A DNA stretch of 10,664 nucleotides. Source: an uncultured Collinsella sp. Lineage in GTDB: Bacteria > Actinomycetota > Coriobacteriia > Coriobacteriales > Coriobacteriaceae. Under the pieces are notes generated by a model, which saw only the letters and a list, made by a program, of their open reading frames with translations, made no database searches and was not told the DNA's origin. The translations under genes were made by a program, and so were the position numbers. This document shows positions 1 to 5,982 of this stretch, piece after piece. The stretch's first letter is position 1; each line of letters starts with the position of its first letter. The stretch spans positions 1-10,664 of the forward strand of contig CABUKY010000053.1 of NCBI GenBank assembly GCA_902492185.1, read 5' to 3'.

Positions 1-63
1 GGCGCTATAGGTCCAGGTGGTGAGGTGTTCGACCGAATGAACGCCAGCTCCACCAATATTTAC
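1..63 (+). other. 3' end of an unidentified upstream transcript
   Basis: The strong terminator that follows (64-97) implies that a plus-strand transcript enters from the left. If it is coding, the stop could be the tag at 8-10 or the tga at 21-23; too little protein remains to name it. The stretch 22-55 can fold into a hairpin (GGTGTTC at 26-32 with GAACGCC at 41-47) and ends in CGCCAGCTCCACCA, which resembles the acceptor end of tmRNA or a tRNA. The expected T-loop (GTTCRANNC correctly placed) is not seen, so I do not call an RNA gene. Confidence 0.3.
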
Positions 64-97
64 AGGCAGGTAGATACTTATATCTACCTGCCTTTTT
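64..97 (+). terminator. Strong intrinsic terminator
   Basis: A perfect 13-bp stem (AGGCAGGTAGATA at 64-76 with TATCTACCTGCCT at 81-93) has a CTTA loop and runs directly into a T tract (93-97, then ATTT). The minus-strand side has no T tract, so it works for a plus-strand transcript ending just inside the left edge. Confidence 0.92.
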
Positions 98-110
98 ATT
101 TCCAGTCCGT

Positions 111-143
111 ACCGCGGAGAATCGAACTCTATGCAGGGCGCGG
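111..143. repeat. 33-bp direct repeat, copy A
   Basis: ACCGCGGAGAATCGAACTCT followed by ATGCAGGGCGCGG. It matches 289-321 at 32 of 33 positions (A/G at 131/309). Read on the minus strand it contains GAGTTCGATTCTC, which looks like a tRNA T-arm, although one pair of the five-pair T stem is mismatched and no tRNA body surrounds it. Confidence 0.85.
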
Positions 144-173
144 GCGAGGGCGGCGGCAGCCGACCGAAGCCGG

Positions 174-198
174 TGCGGATTTGCGAAGCAAATACGCA
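174..198. other. Hairpin between the two direct repeats
   Basis: TGCG-G-ATTTGC (174-184), GAA loop, GCAAAT-A-CGCA (188-198): ten Watson-Crick pairs interrupted by one G/A mismatch. No T tract follows on either strand, so it is not a canonical terminator. Role unknown. Confidence 0.6.
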
Positions 199-288
199 GA
201 TTCTCCGCGCAAACTATCAGCTCAATTTGGATGCGATGTTCATCGAATCTCAGCCGGCCATGCGCCGCATCAACGGATCCCCTCCCGC

Positions 289-321
289 ACCGCGGAGAAT
301 CGAACTCTGTGCAGGGCGCGG
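289..321. repeat. 33-bp direct repeat, copy B
   Basis: Second copy of the 111-143 sequence, same orientation, one substitution, start-to-start distance 178 bp. The pair could be duplication ends of a small inserted segment, or two members of a dispersed family. Confidence 0.85.
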
Positions 322-343
322 ACGTAAAGAAAACGTCGCGGCA

Positions 344-552
344 GCGCAGAGTGGGACGCGCTTTCCCAATGGCGGCCCAGGCGGAAAGCACGTCCCGGAA
401 TCCGCATTCAGACTGGGACGTAGTTTCCGGATGGCGCCTCAAGCGGAAACTGCGACCCGGAATTGAGCCGTAGAGTGGGATATGCTTTCCCAATGGCAGC
501 TCAAGCGGAAAATACATCCCGGAATCCCGCCTCAAACTGGGGCACACTTTCC
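344..552. repeat. Tandem array of imperfect palindromes, 62-bp period
   Basis: Three complete hairpin units and one half unit. Left arms start at 353, 415, 477 and 539, exactly 62 bp apart. Each complete unit has a 14-nt left arm (GGGACGCGCTTTCC, GGGACGTAGTTTCC, GGGATATGCTTTCC), a 16-nt loop containing ATGGC, and a 14-nt right arm (383-396, 445-458, 507-520), then GGAAT and a short variable spacer. The fourth unit keeps only the left arm (539-552, GGGGCACACTTTCC) and then diverges. Arms differ between units while pairing is largely kept: the fifth left-arm base pairs as C-G in unit 1 and T-A in unit 3; the ninth as C-G in unit 1 and G-C in unit 2. No T tracts follow, so these are not ordinary terminators. 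It resembles small palindromic intergenic repeat families (REP/BOX-like), but I cannot name one. Confidence 0.85.
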
Positions 553-639
553 GCTTCACCTGCCGCCTCGAAAAACCTGCGCGCTCGCCATCCCAAAACT
601 GGGTAGAAGAAGGCCAAAACGCAATCGCAGGAGGTCAAC

Positions 640-1518
640 ATGACTGCAGAAGATAAGGCAAAGAACGCTGGCAAGGTCGCGCTCGTTTTGGAGGGCGGCA
701 GCTTCCGCGGACAGTTTACTGCGGGCGTGCTCGACGTTCTCATGGAGGCCGGCGTCGAGATTCCGGCTGTCTACGGTGTATCGGCCGGCGCCCTCAACGG
801 CGTGAACTACAAGTCGCACCAGATCGGCCGTGCCAACCGCATCAACCTGGCTTTCTGCAATGACAACCGCTTCATGGGCGCCGCATCGTTTGCGTCCACG
901 GGCTCTATTGTGGGTTACGACTTTATCTTCAACGATGTCCAGGACCGCCTAGATCCCTTTGACAACGAGACGTTCGACGCAAGCCCCATCGAGATGTACG
1001 CCGTCGCGACGGACATGCTTTTTGGGACCGCCACGTACCTGCCGGTCAAAAGCGCCGTACTTGACCTCGACGCTGTTCGCGCCTCGACGTCGCTGCCGCT
1101 GGTGACGCCGCCAGTCGAGATTGACGGGCACAAATACGTCGACGGCGGCGTAGCCGATTCGATCCCCATCGAGCACGTGCTGGAGGAGGCGGGCTTCGAC
1201 CGTGCGGTTGTCATTGTCACGCAGGACCGCTCGTACGAGAAAAAGCCCTACGAGTTTATGCCTGCCGCGCGCGCCCGCTATGCCGACTACCCCTATCTGC
1301 TCGAGGGAATCGAGACGCGTCACGACCGTTACAACATCCAGCGCATGCACCTGTGGAAGTATGAGCGCGAGGGCCGTGCGTTGGTCGTCGCTCCGCAAAA
1401 GCCGGTCGAGGTCGGTCATGTCGAGCACGATCCGGCAAAGCTCCTCGACCTGTATATTCAGGGCCGCCAGGAGGCAAAGCGCTTGCTGGGAGATATCGAG
1501 GCATTTGTCGAGCGCTAG
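640..1518 (+). CDS. Patatin-like phospholipase family protein (YjjU-type)
   Basis: A 292-aa predicted serine acyl hydrolase of the patatin superfamily, which cleaves acyl esters with a Ser-Asp dyad. Visible signatures: the oxyanion region EGGSFRG (18-24), the nucleophile elbow G-V-S-A-G with Ser48, and the D-G-G motif with Asp168. The order and the C-terminal third (roughly 205-285, with R-H-D-R-Y-N and a closing L-Y-I-Q-G-R-Q-E-A-K-R-L) match the bacterial YjjU-type patatin proteins. No signal peptide or membrane segment is visible, so it is probably cytoplasmic or peripheral. The start is firm: AGGAGG lies at 631-636, four bases before ATG. It appears monocistronic, preceded by repeats and followed by the rplM promoter. 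The true substrate (phospholipid or other ester) cannot be read from sequence. A perfect palindrome TGTCGCGACA lies immediately after the stop. Confidence 0.88.
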   Translation: MTAEDKAKNAGKVALVLEGGSFRGQFTAGVLDVLMEAGVEIPAVYGVSAGALNGVNYKSHQIGRANRINLAFCNDNRFMGAASFASTGSIVGYDFIFNDVQDRLDPFDNETFDASPIEMYAVATDMLFGTATYLPVKSAVLDLDAVRASTSLPLVTPPVEIDGHKYVDGGVADSIPIEHVLEEAGFDRAVVIVTQDRSYEKKPYEFMPAARARYADYPYLLEGIETRHDRYNIQRMHLWKYEREGRALVVAPQKPVEVGHVEHDPAKLLDLYIQGRQEAKRLLGDIEAFVER

Positions 1519-1581
1519 TGTCGCGACATCATGACCCATGGACGACATGTGCAGAAACTCTGGTCGGAGCCAAAATACCTG

Positions 1582-1609
1582 TTGACTCGTACGGCGAGCG
1601 GGGTAATAT
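1582..1609 (+). promoter_or_regulatory. Promoter of rplM-rpsI
   Basis: TTGACT (1582-1587), 16-nt spacer, TAATAT (1604-1609): the best sigma-70-type promoter in the window. Transcription from about 1616 would give a leader of about 60 nt. The leader includes a small hairpin (CAGAG 1624-1628 with CTCTG 1639-1643), a conceivable but unproven site for autogenous control, which is known for L13 in other bacteria. Confidence 0.75.
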
Positions 1610-1675
1610 GGACGGGTTACTTGCAGAGCCCCGTGAATCTCTGTAACAACACGTACTGTACATGGAGGAGTCTAA

Positions 1676-2119
1676 GTGATTTCGAAATCGACTCACTACG
1701 CCAAGCAGGGCGAGGTCCAGCGCAACTGGGTTCTCGTCGACGCCGATGGTGCTGTCCTGGGCCGTCTTGCCACCCAGATCGCAATGATCCTGCGCGGTAA
1801 GAACAAGCCCCAGTTCACGCCCAACAGCGACTGCGGCGACTTCGTTGTCGTCATCAACGCCGATAAGGTCCAGCTTACCGGTAACAAGGCCGACACGAAG
1901 ACCTATTATCGCCACAGCGGCTACAACGGCGGCCTCAAGGCTGAGAGCTTCCGCCAGGCTATGGAGAAGCACCCGGAGAAGGTCATCGAGCGTGCCGTTC
2001 GCGGCATGCTGCCCAAGACCACCCTCGGCCGTGCCCAGATGACCAAGCTTAAGGTCTACGCTGGTGCCGAGCATCCGCACGCTGCCCAGAACCCCACGAA
2101 GATTGAGCTGGAGGCTTAA
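1676..2119 (+). CDS. rplM: 50S ribosomal protein L13
   Basis: Ribosomal protein L13, an early-assembly protein of the large subunit that binds 23S rRNA. The 147-aa product has the usual length. Its diagnostic stretches are clear: RNWVLVDADGAVLGRLAT near residues 16-33, the Y-Y-R-H-S-G-Y-N-G-G segment around 77-87, and V-R-G-M-L-P-K-T-T-L-G-R near 108-119. Translation starts at GTG (1676), chosen because GGAGGA lies a few bases upstream and the product then begins at the normal place. It is the first gene of the rplM-rpsI pair, two bases separating its stop from the rpsI start, so the two are almost certainly cotranscribed and translationally linked. Confidence 0.98.
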   Translation: MISKSTHYAKQGEVQRNWVLVDADGAVLGRLATQIAMILRGKNKPQFTPNSDCGDFVVVINADKVQLTGNKADTKTYYRHSGYNGGLKAESFRQAMEKHPEKVIERAVRGMLPKTTLGRAQMTKLKVYAGAEHPHAAQNPTKIELEA

Positions 2120-2121
2120 AG

Positions 2122-2517
<396 letters not shown>

Positions 2518-2548
2518 GGTTTTATCTCCTTACGAGATACAATGTACA

Positions 2549-2591
2549 AGCGGGGCCTGCCGATTGCTCGGCGGGTCCCGCTTTTCTTTTT
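2549..2591 (+). terminator. Intrinsic terminator after rpsI
   Basis: A 15-bp stem (2549-2563 with 2568-2582, two G-U pairs) has a TTGC loop and is followed by TTTTCTTTTT. A smaller hairpin (TATCTC 2523-2528 with GAGATA 2534-2539) precedes it. It closes the rplM-rpsI transcript before glmM. Confidence 0.9.
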
Positions 2592-2640
2592 CGACTAGGG
2601 TGGGCGACTGCGTTTTGCCCACTTGGGAAGGAGCGATCCT

Positions 2641-3978
2641 ATGCCCCAGAACATCTTCGGTACCGATGGCGTCCGTGGTGTCGCCAACGCCGATCTTTCG
2701 TGCGACCTCGCATTTCGCCTGGGCCGCGCGGCGACCAAGTTCCTTGGTCCGGACATCTGCATCGGCCGCGACACGCGTCTTTCGGGTACCATGCTCGAGA
2801 GTGCTCTGACCGCCGGCATTATGGCCGAGGGCGGCCGCCCGCACTGCTGCGGCGTTATCCCCACGCCCGCCGTGGCGCTGCTCACTGTTCAAAACGAGCT
2901 CGATGGCGGCATCGTCATCTCCGCTTCGCACAATCCGCCGGAGTTCAACGGCATCAAGTTCTTTAGCCGCAAGGGCATGAAGCTTCCCGATGCTGTCGAG
3001 GAAGAGATTAGCGCCTGGGTCATGTCCGAGGAGGCCATGGCTGCCGACACGCTGCCGACCGGTGCCGGCGTGGGCCACATCATCAAGATGAAGGATGCCC
3101 GCAAGGCCTATGTCGATCATGCCATCAGCACGCTCGACGGCCTTAAGCTCGACGGACTGGTCGTTGCCGTCGACTGCGGTCACGGCGCTTCGTGCCAGAC
3201 CACGCCTGCCGCGCTGCAGCGCCTGGGCGCCACGGTCCACGCCATCAACACCGATTACTGCGGCACCGACATTAACGTCGAGTGCGGCTCCACGCACCTT
3301 GAGCCCCTGCGCGAGCTCGTGCTGCGCACCCACGCCGATATCGGCCTGGCCCACGACGGCGATGCCGATCGCGTGCTGTTCGTGGACAGTGAGGGCAACG
3401 AGATCGATGGCGACTACATTCTTGCCATCTGTGGCTCCGACCTGGCCGCTCGCGGCAAGCTCGCCAACTCCGAGATCGTCTCGACCGTCATGTGCAACCT
3501 GGGCTTCTCCATCGCCATGAAGGAGCAGGGCTTTGAGATGGTTCAGACCGCCGTGGGCGACCGCTATGTTCTTGAGCGCATGCTCGAGGACGGTGCCGTC
3601 ATCGGCGGCGAGCAGTCCGGCCATATCATCTTCCTGGAGCACAACACCACCGGCGACGGCTTGGTGACGGCCCTGCAGCTTCTGGCCGTGCTCAAGCGCA
3701 CCGGTCGCACCCTCACCGACCTTGCCGGCATCATGAAAAAGTACCCGCAGGTGCTCGTCAACGTGCATTCGGACAACAAGGCCGGCCTGGACGATTGCCA
3801 GCCCATTTGGGACGCCGTCGCTGCCGCCGAGAAGGAGCTCAACGGTCGCGGCCGCATCTTGGTGCGCCCGAGCGGTACCGAGCCGCTGGTTCGCGTTATG
3901 GCCGAGGCCGAGACGCACGAGCTGACCCAGCGTGTTGTCGACGACATCGTCGAGGTTGTCAAGCGCGAACTTCCCTAA
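2641..3978 (+). CDS. glmM: Phosphoglucosamine mutase GlmM
   Basis: Converts glucosamine-6-phosphate to glucosamine-1-phosphate, feeding UDP-GlcNAc and thus peptidoglycan synthesis; cytoplasmic. The 445-aa product has all four loops of the alpha-D-phosphohexomutase family: the phosphoserine loop S-A-S-H-N-P with catalytic Ser96, the metal-binding D-G-D-A-D-R (Asp239, Asp241, Asp243), the sugar-binding G-G-E-Q-S-G-H (322-328), and the phosphate-binding R-P-S-G-T-E-P (409-415). The N-terminal F-G-T-D-G-V-R-G is typical of GlmM rather than ManB/Pgm. ATG at 2641 was chosen over an upstream in-frame TTG (2623) because GGAAGGAG lies just before it and the family N-terminus starts there. It follows the S9 terminator; a short hairpin (GTGGGC 2600-2605 with GCCCAC 2617-2622) sits right before the ribosome binding site and might modulate initiation. 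Confidence 0.97.
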   Translation: MPQNIFGTDGVRGVANADLSCDLAFRLGRAATKFLGPDICIGRDTRLSGTMLESALTAGIMAEGGRPHCCGVIPTPAVALLTVQNELDGGIVISASHNPPEFNGIKFFSRKGMKLPDAVEEEISAWVMSEEAMAADTLPTGAGVGHIIKMKDARKAYVDHAISTLDGLKLDGLVVAVDCGHGASCQTTPAALQRLGATVHAINTDYCGTDINVECGSTHLEPLRELVLRTHADIGLAHDGDADRVLFVDSEGNEIDGDYILAICGSDLAARGKLANSEIVSTVMCNLGFSIAMKEQGFEMVQTAVGDRYVLERMLEDGAVIGGEQSGHIIFLEHNTTGDGLVTALQLLAVLKRTGRTLTDLAGIMKKYPQVLVNVHSDNKAGLDDCQPIWDAVAAAEKELNGRGRILVRPSGTEPLVRVMAEAETHELTQRVVDDIVEVVKRELP

Positions 3979-4008
3979 TGGTCAATAACGGGTGCCAAGT
4001 GGTAAACT
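3979..4008 (+). promoter_or_regulatory. Possible promoter of the EIIA gene
   Basis: TGGTCA (3979-3984), 18-nt spacer, TAAACT (4003-4008), in the 71-nt gap after glmM. Hexamers are moderate; no terminator separates glmM from this gene, so readthrough is equally possible. Confidence 0.35.
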
Positions 4009-4049
4009 GTTAAGGCTATTTTGATTGATTGGTATGTCCGAGGGGGAGC

Positions 4050-4547
4050 ATGTTCACTAAAGTCCTAAGGTCTTTTGGTATGCGTGGTCGAGTCCTTACG
4101 CTGGATGCTCCCATCTCGGGCGACGTCATTCCGCTCTCCGAGGTAAACGATCAGACGTTTGCCACCGGCCTTTTGGGCCAGGGCGTGGCGATTCAGCCTA
4201 CCGGCACGCGCGTGATTGCGCCGGCAGACGCCAAGGTCGAGGCCATTTTTCCCACGGGACACGCCGTTGCGCTCAACACGGTCGATGGCCTAGACGTGCT
4301 CATCCACGTTGGTTTGGACACTGTTCAGCTTGAGGGCAAGCACTTTACCGTACATGCGCAAGTGGGTGACATCGTCCATAAGGGCGACGTGCTCATCGAG
4401 TTCGATCGCGAGGCAATTGCTGCCGAGGGTTACGATGTGACGGTTCCTATCTTGGTGTGCAACTCCGTTGAGTTCTCGAGCATCAAGGGCTCCGTTGGCG
4501 AGCATGTCGAGGAGATGGACCAACTCATTGTCGCTCGCGAGCGCTAG
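4050..4547 (+). CDS. PTS glucose-type EIIA component (Crr/PtsG-EIIA-like)
   Basis: A stand-alone 165-aa EIIA domain of the phosphotransferase system: it takes phosphate from HPr and passes it to a EIIB domain of a sugar transporter. Visible hallmarks are I-A-P-A-D-A-K-V (56-63), the supporting His71 in T-G-H-A-V, and the phosphorylated His86 in V-L-I-H-V-G-L-D-T-V-Q-L, followed by L-E-G-K-H-F. No EIIB or EIIC is fused or present nearby, so it may serve a transporter encoded elsewhere and could, as in the Crr/IIAGlc paradigm, also signal carbon status (inference). ATG 4050 is chosen because a GGGGGAG site precedes it and the domain begins normally there; an upstream TTG (4029) has no such site. 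It sits between glmM and nagB, which suggests an amino-sugar or glucose substrate. Confidence 0.93.
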   Translation: MFTKVLRSFGMRGRVLTLDAPISGDVIPLSEVNDQTFATGLLGQGVAIQPTGTRVIAPADAKVEAIFPTGHAVALNTVDGLDVLIHVGLDTVQLEGKHFTVHAQVGDIVHKGDVLIEFDREAIAAEGYDVTVPILVCNSVEFSSIKGSVGEHVEEMDQLIVARER

Positions 4548-4558
4548 TGAGCGCGCTC
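4539..4558 (+). other. Hairpin spanning the EIIA stop codon
   Basis: GAGCGC (4539-4544) pairs with GCGCTC (4553-4558) across the TAG stop. No real T tract follows (only CGGCCTTTAG), so termination here would be weak at best. Confidence 0.4.
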
Positions 4559-4587
4559 GGCCTTTAGCCTACAATTCAAACACGTTT

Positions 4588-4621
4588 ACGGAGGGCGCCC
4601 TTGAAAGAGGACGCCCTCCGT
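4588..4621 (+). other. Long GC-rich hairpin in the nagB upstream region
   Basis: A 14-bp stem with one mismatch (ACGGAGGGCGCCCT 4588-4601 with AGGACGCCCTCCGT 4608-4621) and a TGAAAG loop. It looks like a terminator stem but has no T tract on either strand. It is placed between EIIA and the nagB promoter. Confidence 0.75.
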
Positions 4622-4681
4622 GGCAAGATGGGATTTGTCCGAAGCTAAACAGCTTTGGGTCACCGTGGACGGGCAGGGGCC

Positions 4682-4710
4682 TCGACGCGGGTAGACACGA
4701 GACATATACA
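4682..4710 (+). promoter_or_regulatory. Probable nagB promoter
   Basis: TCGACG (4682-4687), 17-nt spacer, TATACA (4705-4710). Transcription from about 4717 would give a leader of about 100 nt before the nagB start. Confidence 0.5.
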
Positions 4711-4716
4711 TTACGC

Positions 4717-4818
4717 GACCTCGCCCTGGTGGCCGCACACGTTGGTTGCGGCCGACGCGGGCCGCGGGCAAGTGCTTGTAAGGGAGCCTTGCCTCTCTTG
4801 TACGAGAAAGGACGCGTA
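4717..4818 (+). other. Structured 5' leader of nagB
   Basis: The likely leader contains a perfect 7-bp hairpin (GGCCGCA 4731-4737 with TGCGGCC 4747-4753) and further GC-rich stretches, then a weak ribosome binding site (AAAGGA 4807-4812). It matches no riboswitch class I can recognise by eye. The preceding DNA (4637-4670) also has an AAGCT/AGCTT hairpin enclosed by GTCC/GGAC. Confidence 0.4.
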
Positions 4819-5538
4819 ATGAAGATCATTAAAGCTAAAGACTACGAGGATATGAGCCGCAAGGCCGCCAATATCATCTCGGCCCAGGTTATCCTCAAGC
4901 CCGATTGCGTGCTGGGTCTTGCCACCGGCTCCACCCCGATTGGCGCCTACAAGCAGCTCGCCGCTTGGTACGAGAAGGGTGACGTTGACTTTGCCGAGGT
5001 CAGCACCTACAACCTTGACGAGTATCGTGGCCTTTCGCACGACGATCCCCAGAGCTACCACTACTTTATGCGTGAGAACTTCTTCGATCACATTAACATC
5101 GACCTGAACAACACGCATGTGCCCGATGGCTCCAATCCCGACGCTGCCGCTGCCTGCTCTGAGTACGACAAGATTGTCGGTTACCCTGATCTGCAGCTGC
5201 TCGGCATCGGTAACAACGGTCACATTGGCTTCAACGAGCCCGATGACCACTTCTCCAAGGGTACGCACTGTGTCGACCTTACCGAGAGCACTATTCAGGC
5301 CAACAGCCGCCTGTTCGACAGCATCGACGACGTGCCCCGTCAGGCCTATACCATGGGCACTCAGACCATCATGTATGCCCGCATGATCCTGGTCGTCGCC
5401 AACGGCGAGGCCAAGGCGCAGGCCGTACATGACATGTGCTATGGTCCGGTTACCCCCCAGTGCCCTGCCTCAATCCTGCAACTGCACACCAACTGCGTTG
5501 TCGTTGCCGACGAGGCCGCCCTTTCGCTCTGCAAGTAG
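4819..5538 (+). CDS. nagB: Glucosamine-6-phosphate deaminase NagB
   Basis: Converts glucosamine-6-phosphate to fructose-6-phosphate and ammonia, channelling amino sugars into glycolysis; cytoplasmic. The 239-aa protein has the phosphate-binding G-S-T-P (37-40), catalytic Asp67 in L-D-E-Y, and the signature G-I-G-N-N-G-H-I-G-F-N-E-P (129-141) with His135 and Glu140. Asn133 stands where the E. coli enzyme has Asp141; Asn is usual in the Bacillus-type branch, so activity is still expected. It lacks the C-terminal extension of the longer allosteric E. coli form. ATG 4819 marks the family N-terminus (M-K-I-I); a longer frame from 4468 overlaps EIIA and is not real. It works against GlmM's direction by draining the same glucosamine-6-phosphate pool, which may explain its separate promoter and long leader. 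Confidence 0.97.
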   Translation: MKIIKAKDYEDMSRKAANIISAQVILKPDCVLGLATGSTPIGAYKQLAAWYEKGDVDFAEVSTYNLDEYRGLSHDDPQSYHYFMRENFFDHINIDLNNTHVPDGSNPDAAAACSEYDKIVGYPDLQLLGIGNNGHIGFNEPDDHFSKGTHCVDLTESTIQANSRLFDSIDDVPRQAYTMGTQTIMYARMILVVANGEAKAQAVHDMCYGPVTPQCPASILQLHTNCVVVADEAALSLCK

Positions 5539-5570
5539 CGATAGCCTATCACCTCGACATAGCTTTGCCG

Positions 5571-5598
5571 AAGGCCTCCGCTTTGCGGGGGCCTTTTT
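5571..5598 (+). terminator. Intrinsic terminator after nagB
   Basis: An 11-bp stem (AAGGCCTCCGC 5571-5581 with GCGGGGGCCTT 5585-5595, one G-T pair), TTT loop, T tract 5594-5598. It ends nagB transcription 33 nt after its stop. Confidence 0.9.
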
Positions 5599-5982
5599 GC
5601 TGAGCGCGCGCCGTGTGCTTGACGAAAATCTTGCCGCGAACTTGACGGGTGCGTCAGGTGCAGCATGATTCATTCCATAACAGATACTATGCATAAATGC
5701 TATGAAAAGGTCGTAGACGGTAGCTGGCGTTAGGTGAGTTGCGCAACACAATTGAACAGCGCTCATTTGAGGTACACTGCCAAAGGATGGGACAAGCTGG
5801 CAAGCGCATTGACCTGCGCAAAGACTGATTGGTTGGGGGATAAGTTTCAATCGGACCACGCTGAACAAAAACTTGCCATTTGCGTACCAACAAACATCCT
5901 AAACCGTAGCATCGCTCTATTCATCTAGCGATACATATGGTCTAGCGTTACGGTGTCCATGTGGTCGAGTTGAGGAGCGGGC
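5599..5982 (+). promoter_or_regulatory. AT-richer regulatory interval upstream of the large regulator
   Basis: No protein gene is supported here, and base composition is visibly less G+C-rich than the flanks. Candidate sites: TGACG-GGTG-CGTCA (5643-5656) and GTTGCGCAAC (5738-5747), both perfect palindromes; direct repeats CTAGCGATAC (5925-5934) and CTAGCGTTAC (5942-5951), 17 bp apart, with a related TAGCATCG at 5907; and an inverted ATCGCT/AGCGAT pair (5911-5916, 5927-5932). A weak promoter candidate is TTGAAC (5752-5757), 15-nt spacer, TACACT (5773-5778). A regulator's own control region is the simplest reading. Confidence 0.45.

Larger units (their letters stand above)
98..639. other. Gene-poor repeat region upstream of the patatin gene
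   Basis: About 540 nt with no protein gene I can support. It holds two 33-bp direct repeats, a 25-nt hairpin (174-198) and a tandem array of imperfect palindromes with a 62-bp period (344-552). The open frames here, on both strands, are by-products of G+C-rich repeats: their translations are repetitive, arginine-rich and resemble no family I know. No clear sigma-70-type promoter for the patatin gene was found in the last 90 nt. Confidence 0.7.

Noticed and set aside
111..143. tRNA gene on the minus strand
   Set aside because: Only a T-arm-like segment is present; no acceptor, D-arm or anticodon arm can be built around either copy.
344..552. CRISPR array
   Set aside because: The 62-bp units diverge along their whole length, including the repeats; there are no constant repeats with unique spacers, and no cas genes.
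5..559. 184-aa minus-strand frame over the repeat region
   Set aside because: Its sequence simply translates the period-62 palindromes; no family resemblance and no clear ribosome binding site.
949..1548. 199-aa minus-strand frame opposite the patatin gene
   Set aside because: The plus-strand gene has the catalytic Ser and Asp motifs and a good ribosome binding site; this is a shadow.
2530..3918. 462-aa open frame on the minus strand opposite glmM
   Set aside because: glmM on the other strand has all four family motifs; the antisense frame has low-complexity H/A/V/G-rich sequence typical of shadows in high-G+C DNA.
4468..4818. N-terminal extension of nagB from 4468
   Set aside because: It overlaps EIIA in another frame, runs through hairpins and the promoter, and adds about 117 residues unknown in the family.
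5734..5928. 64-aa plus-strand frame upstream of the regulator
   Set aside because: GTG start without ribosome binding site, no family resemblance, and it covers the putative operator sites.
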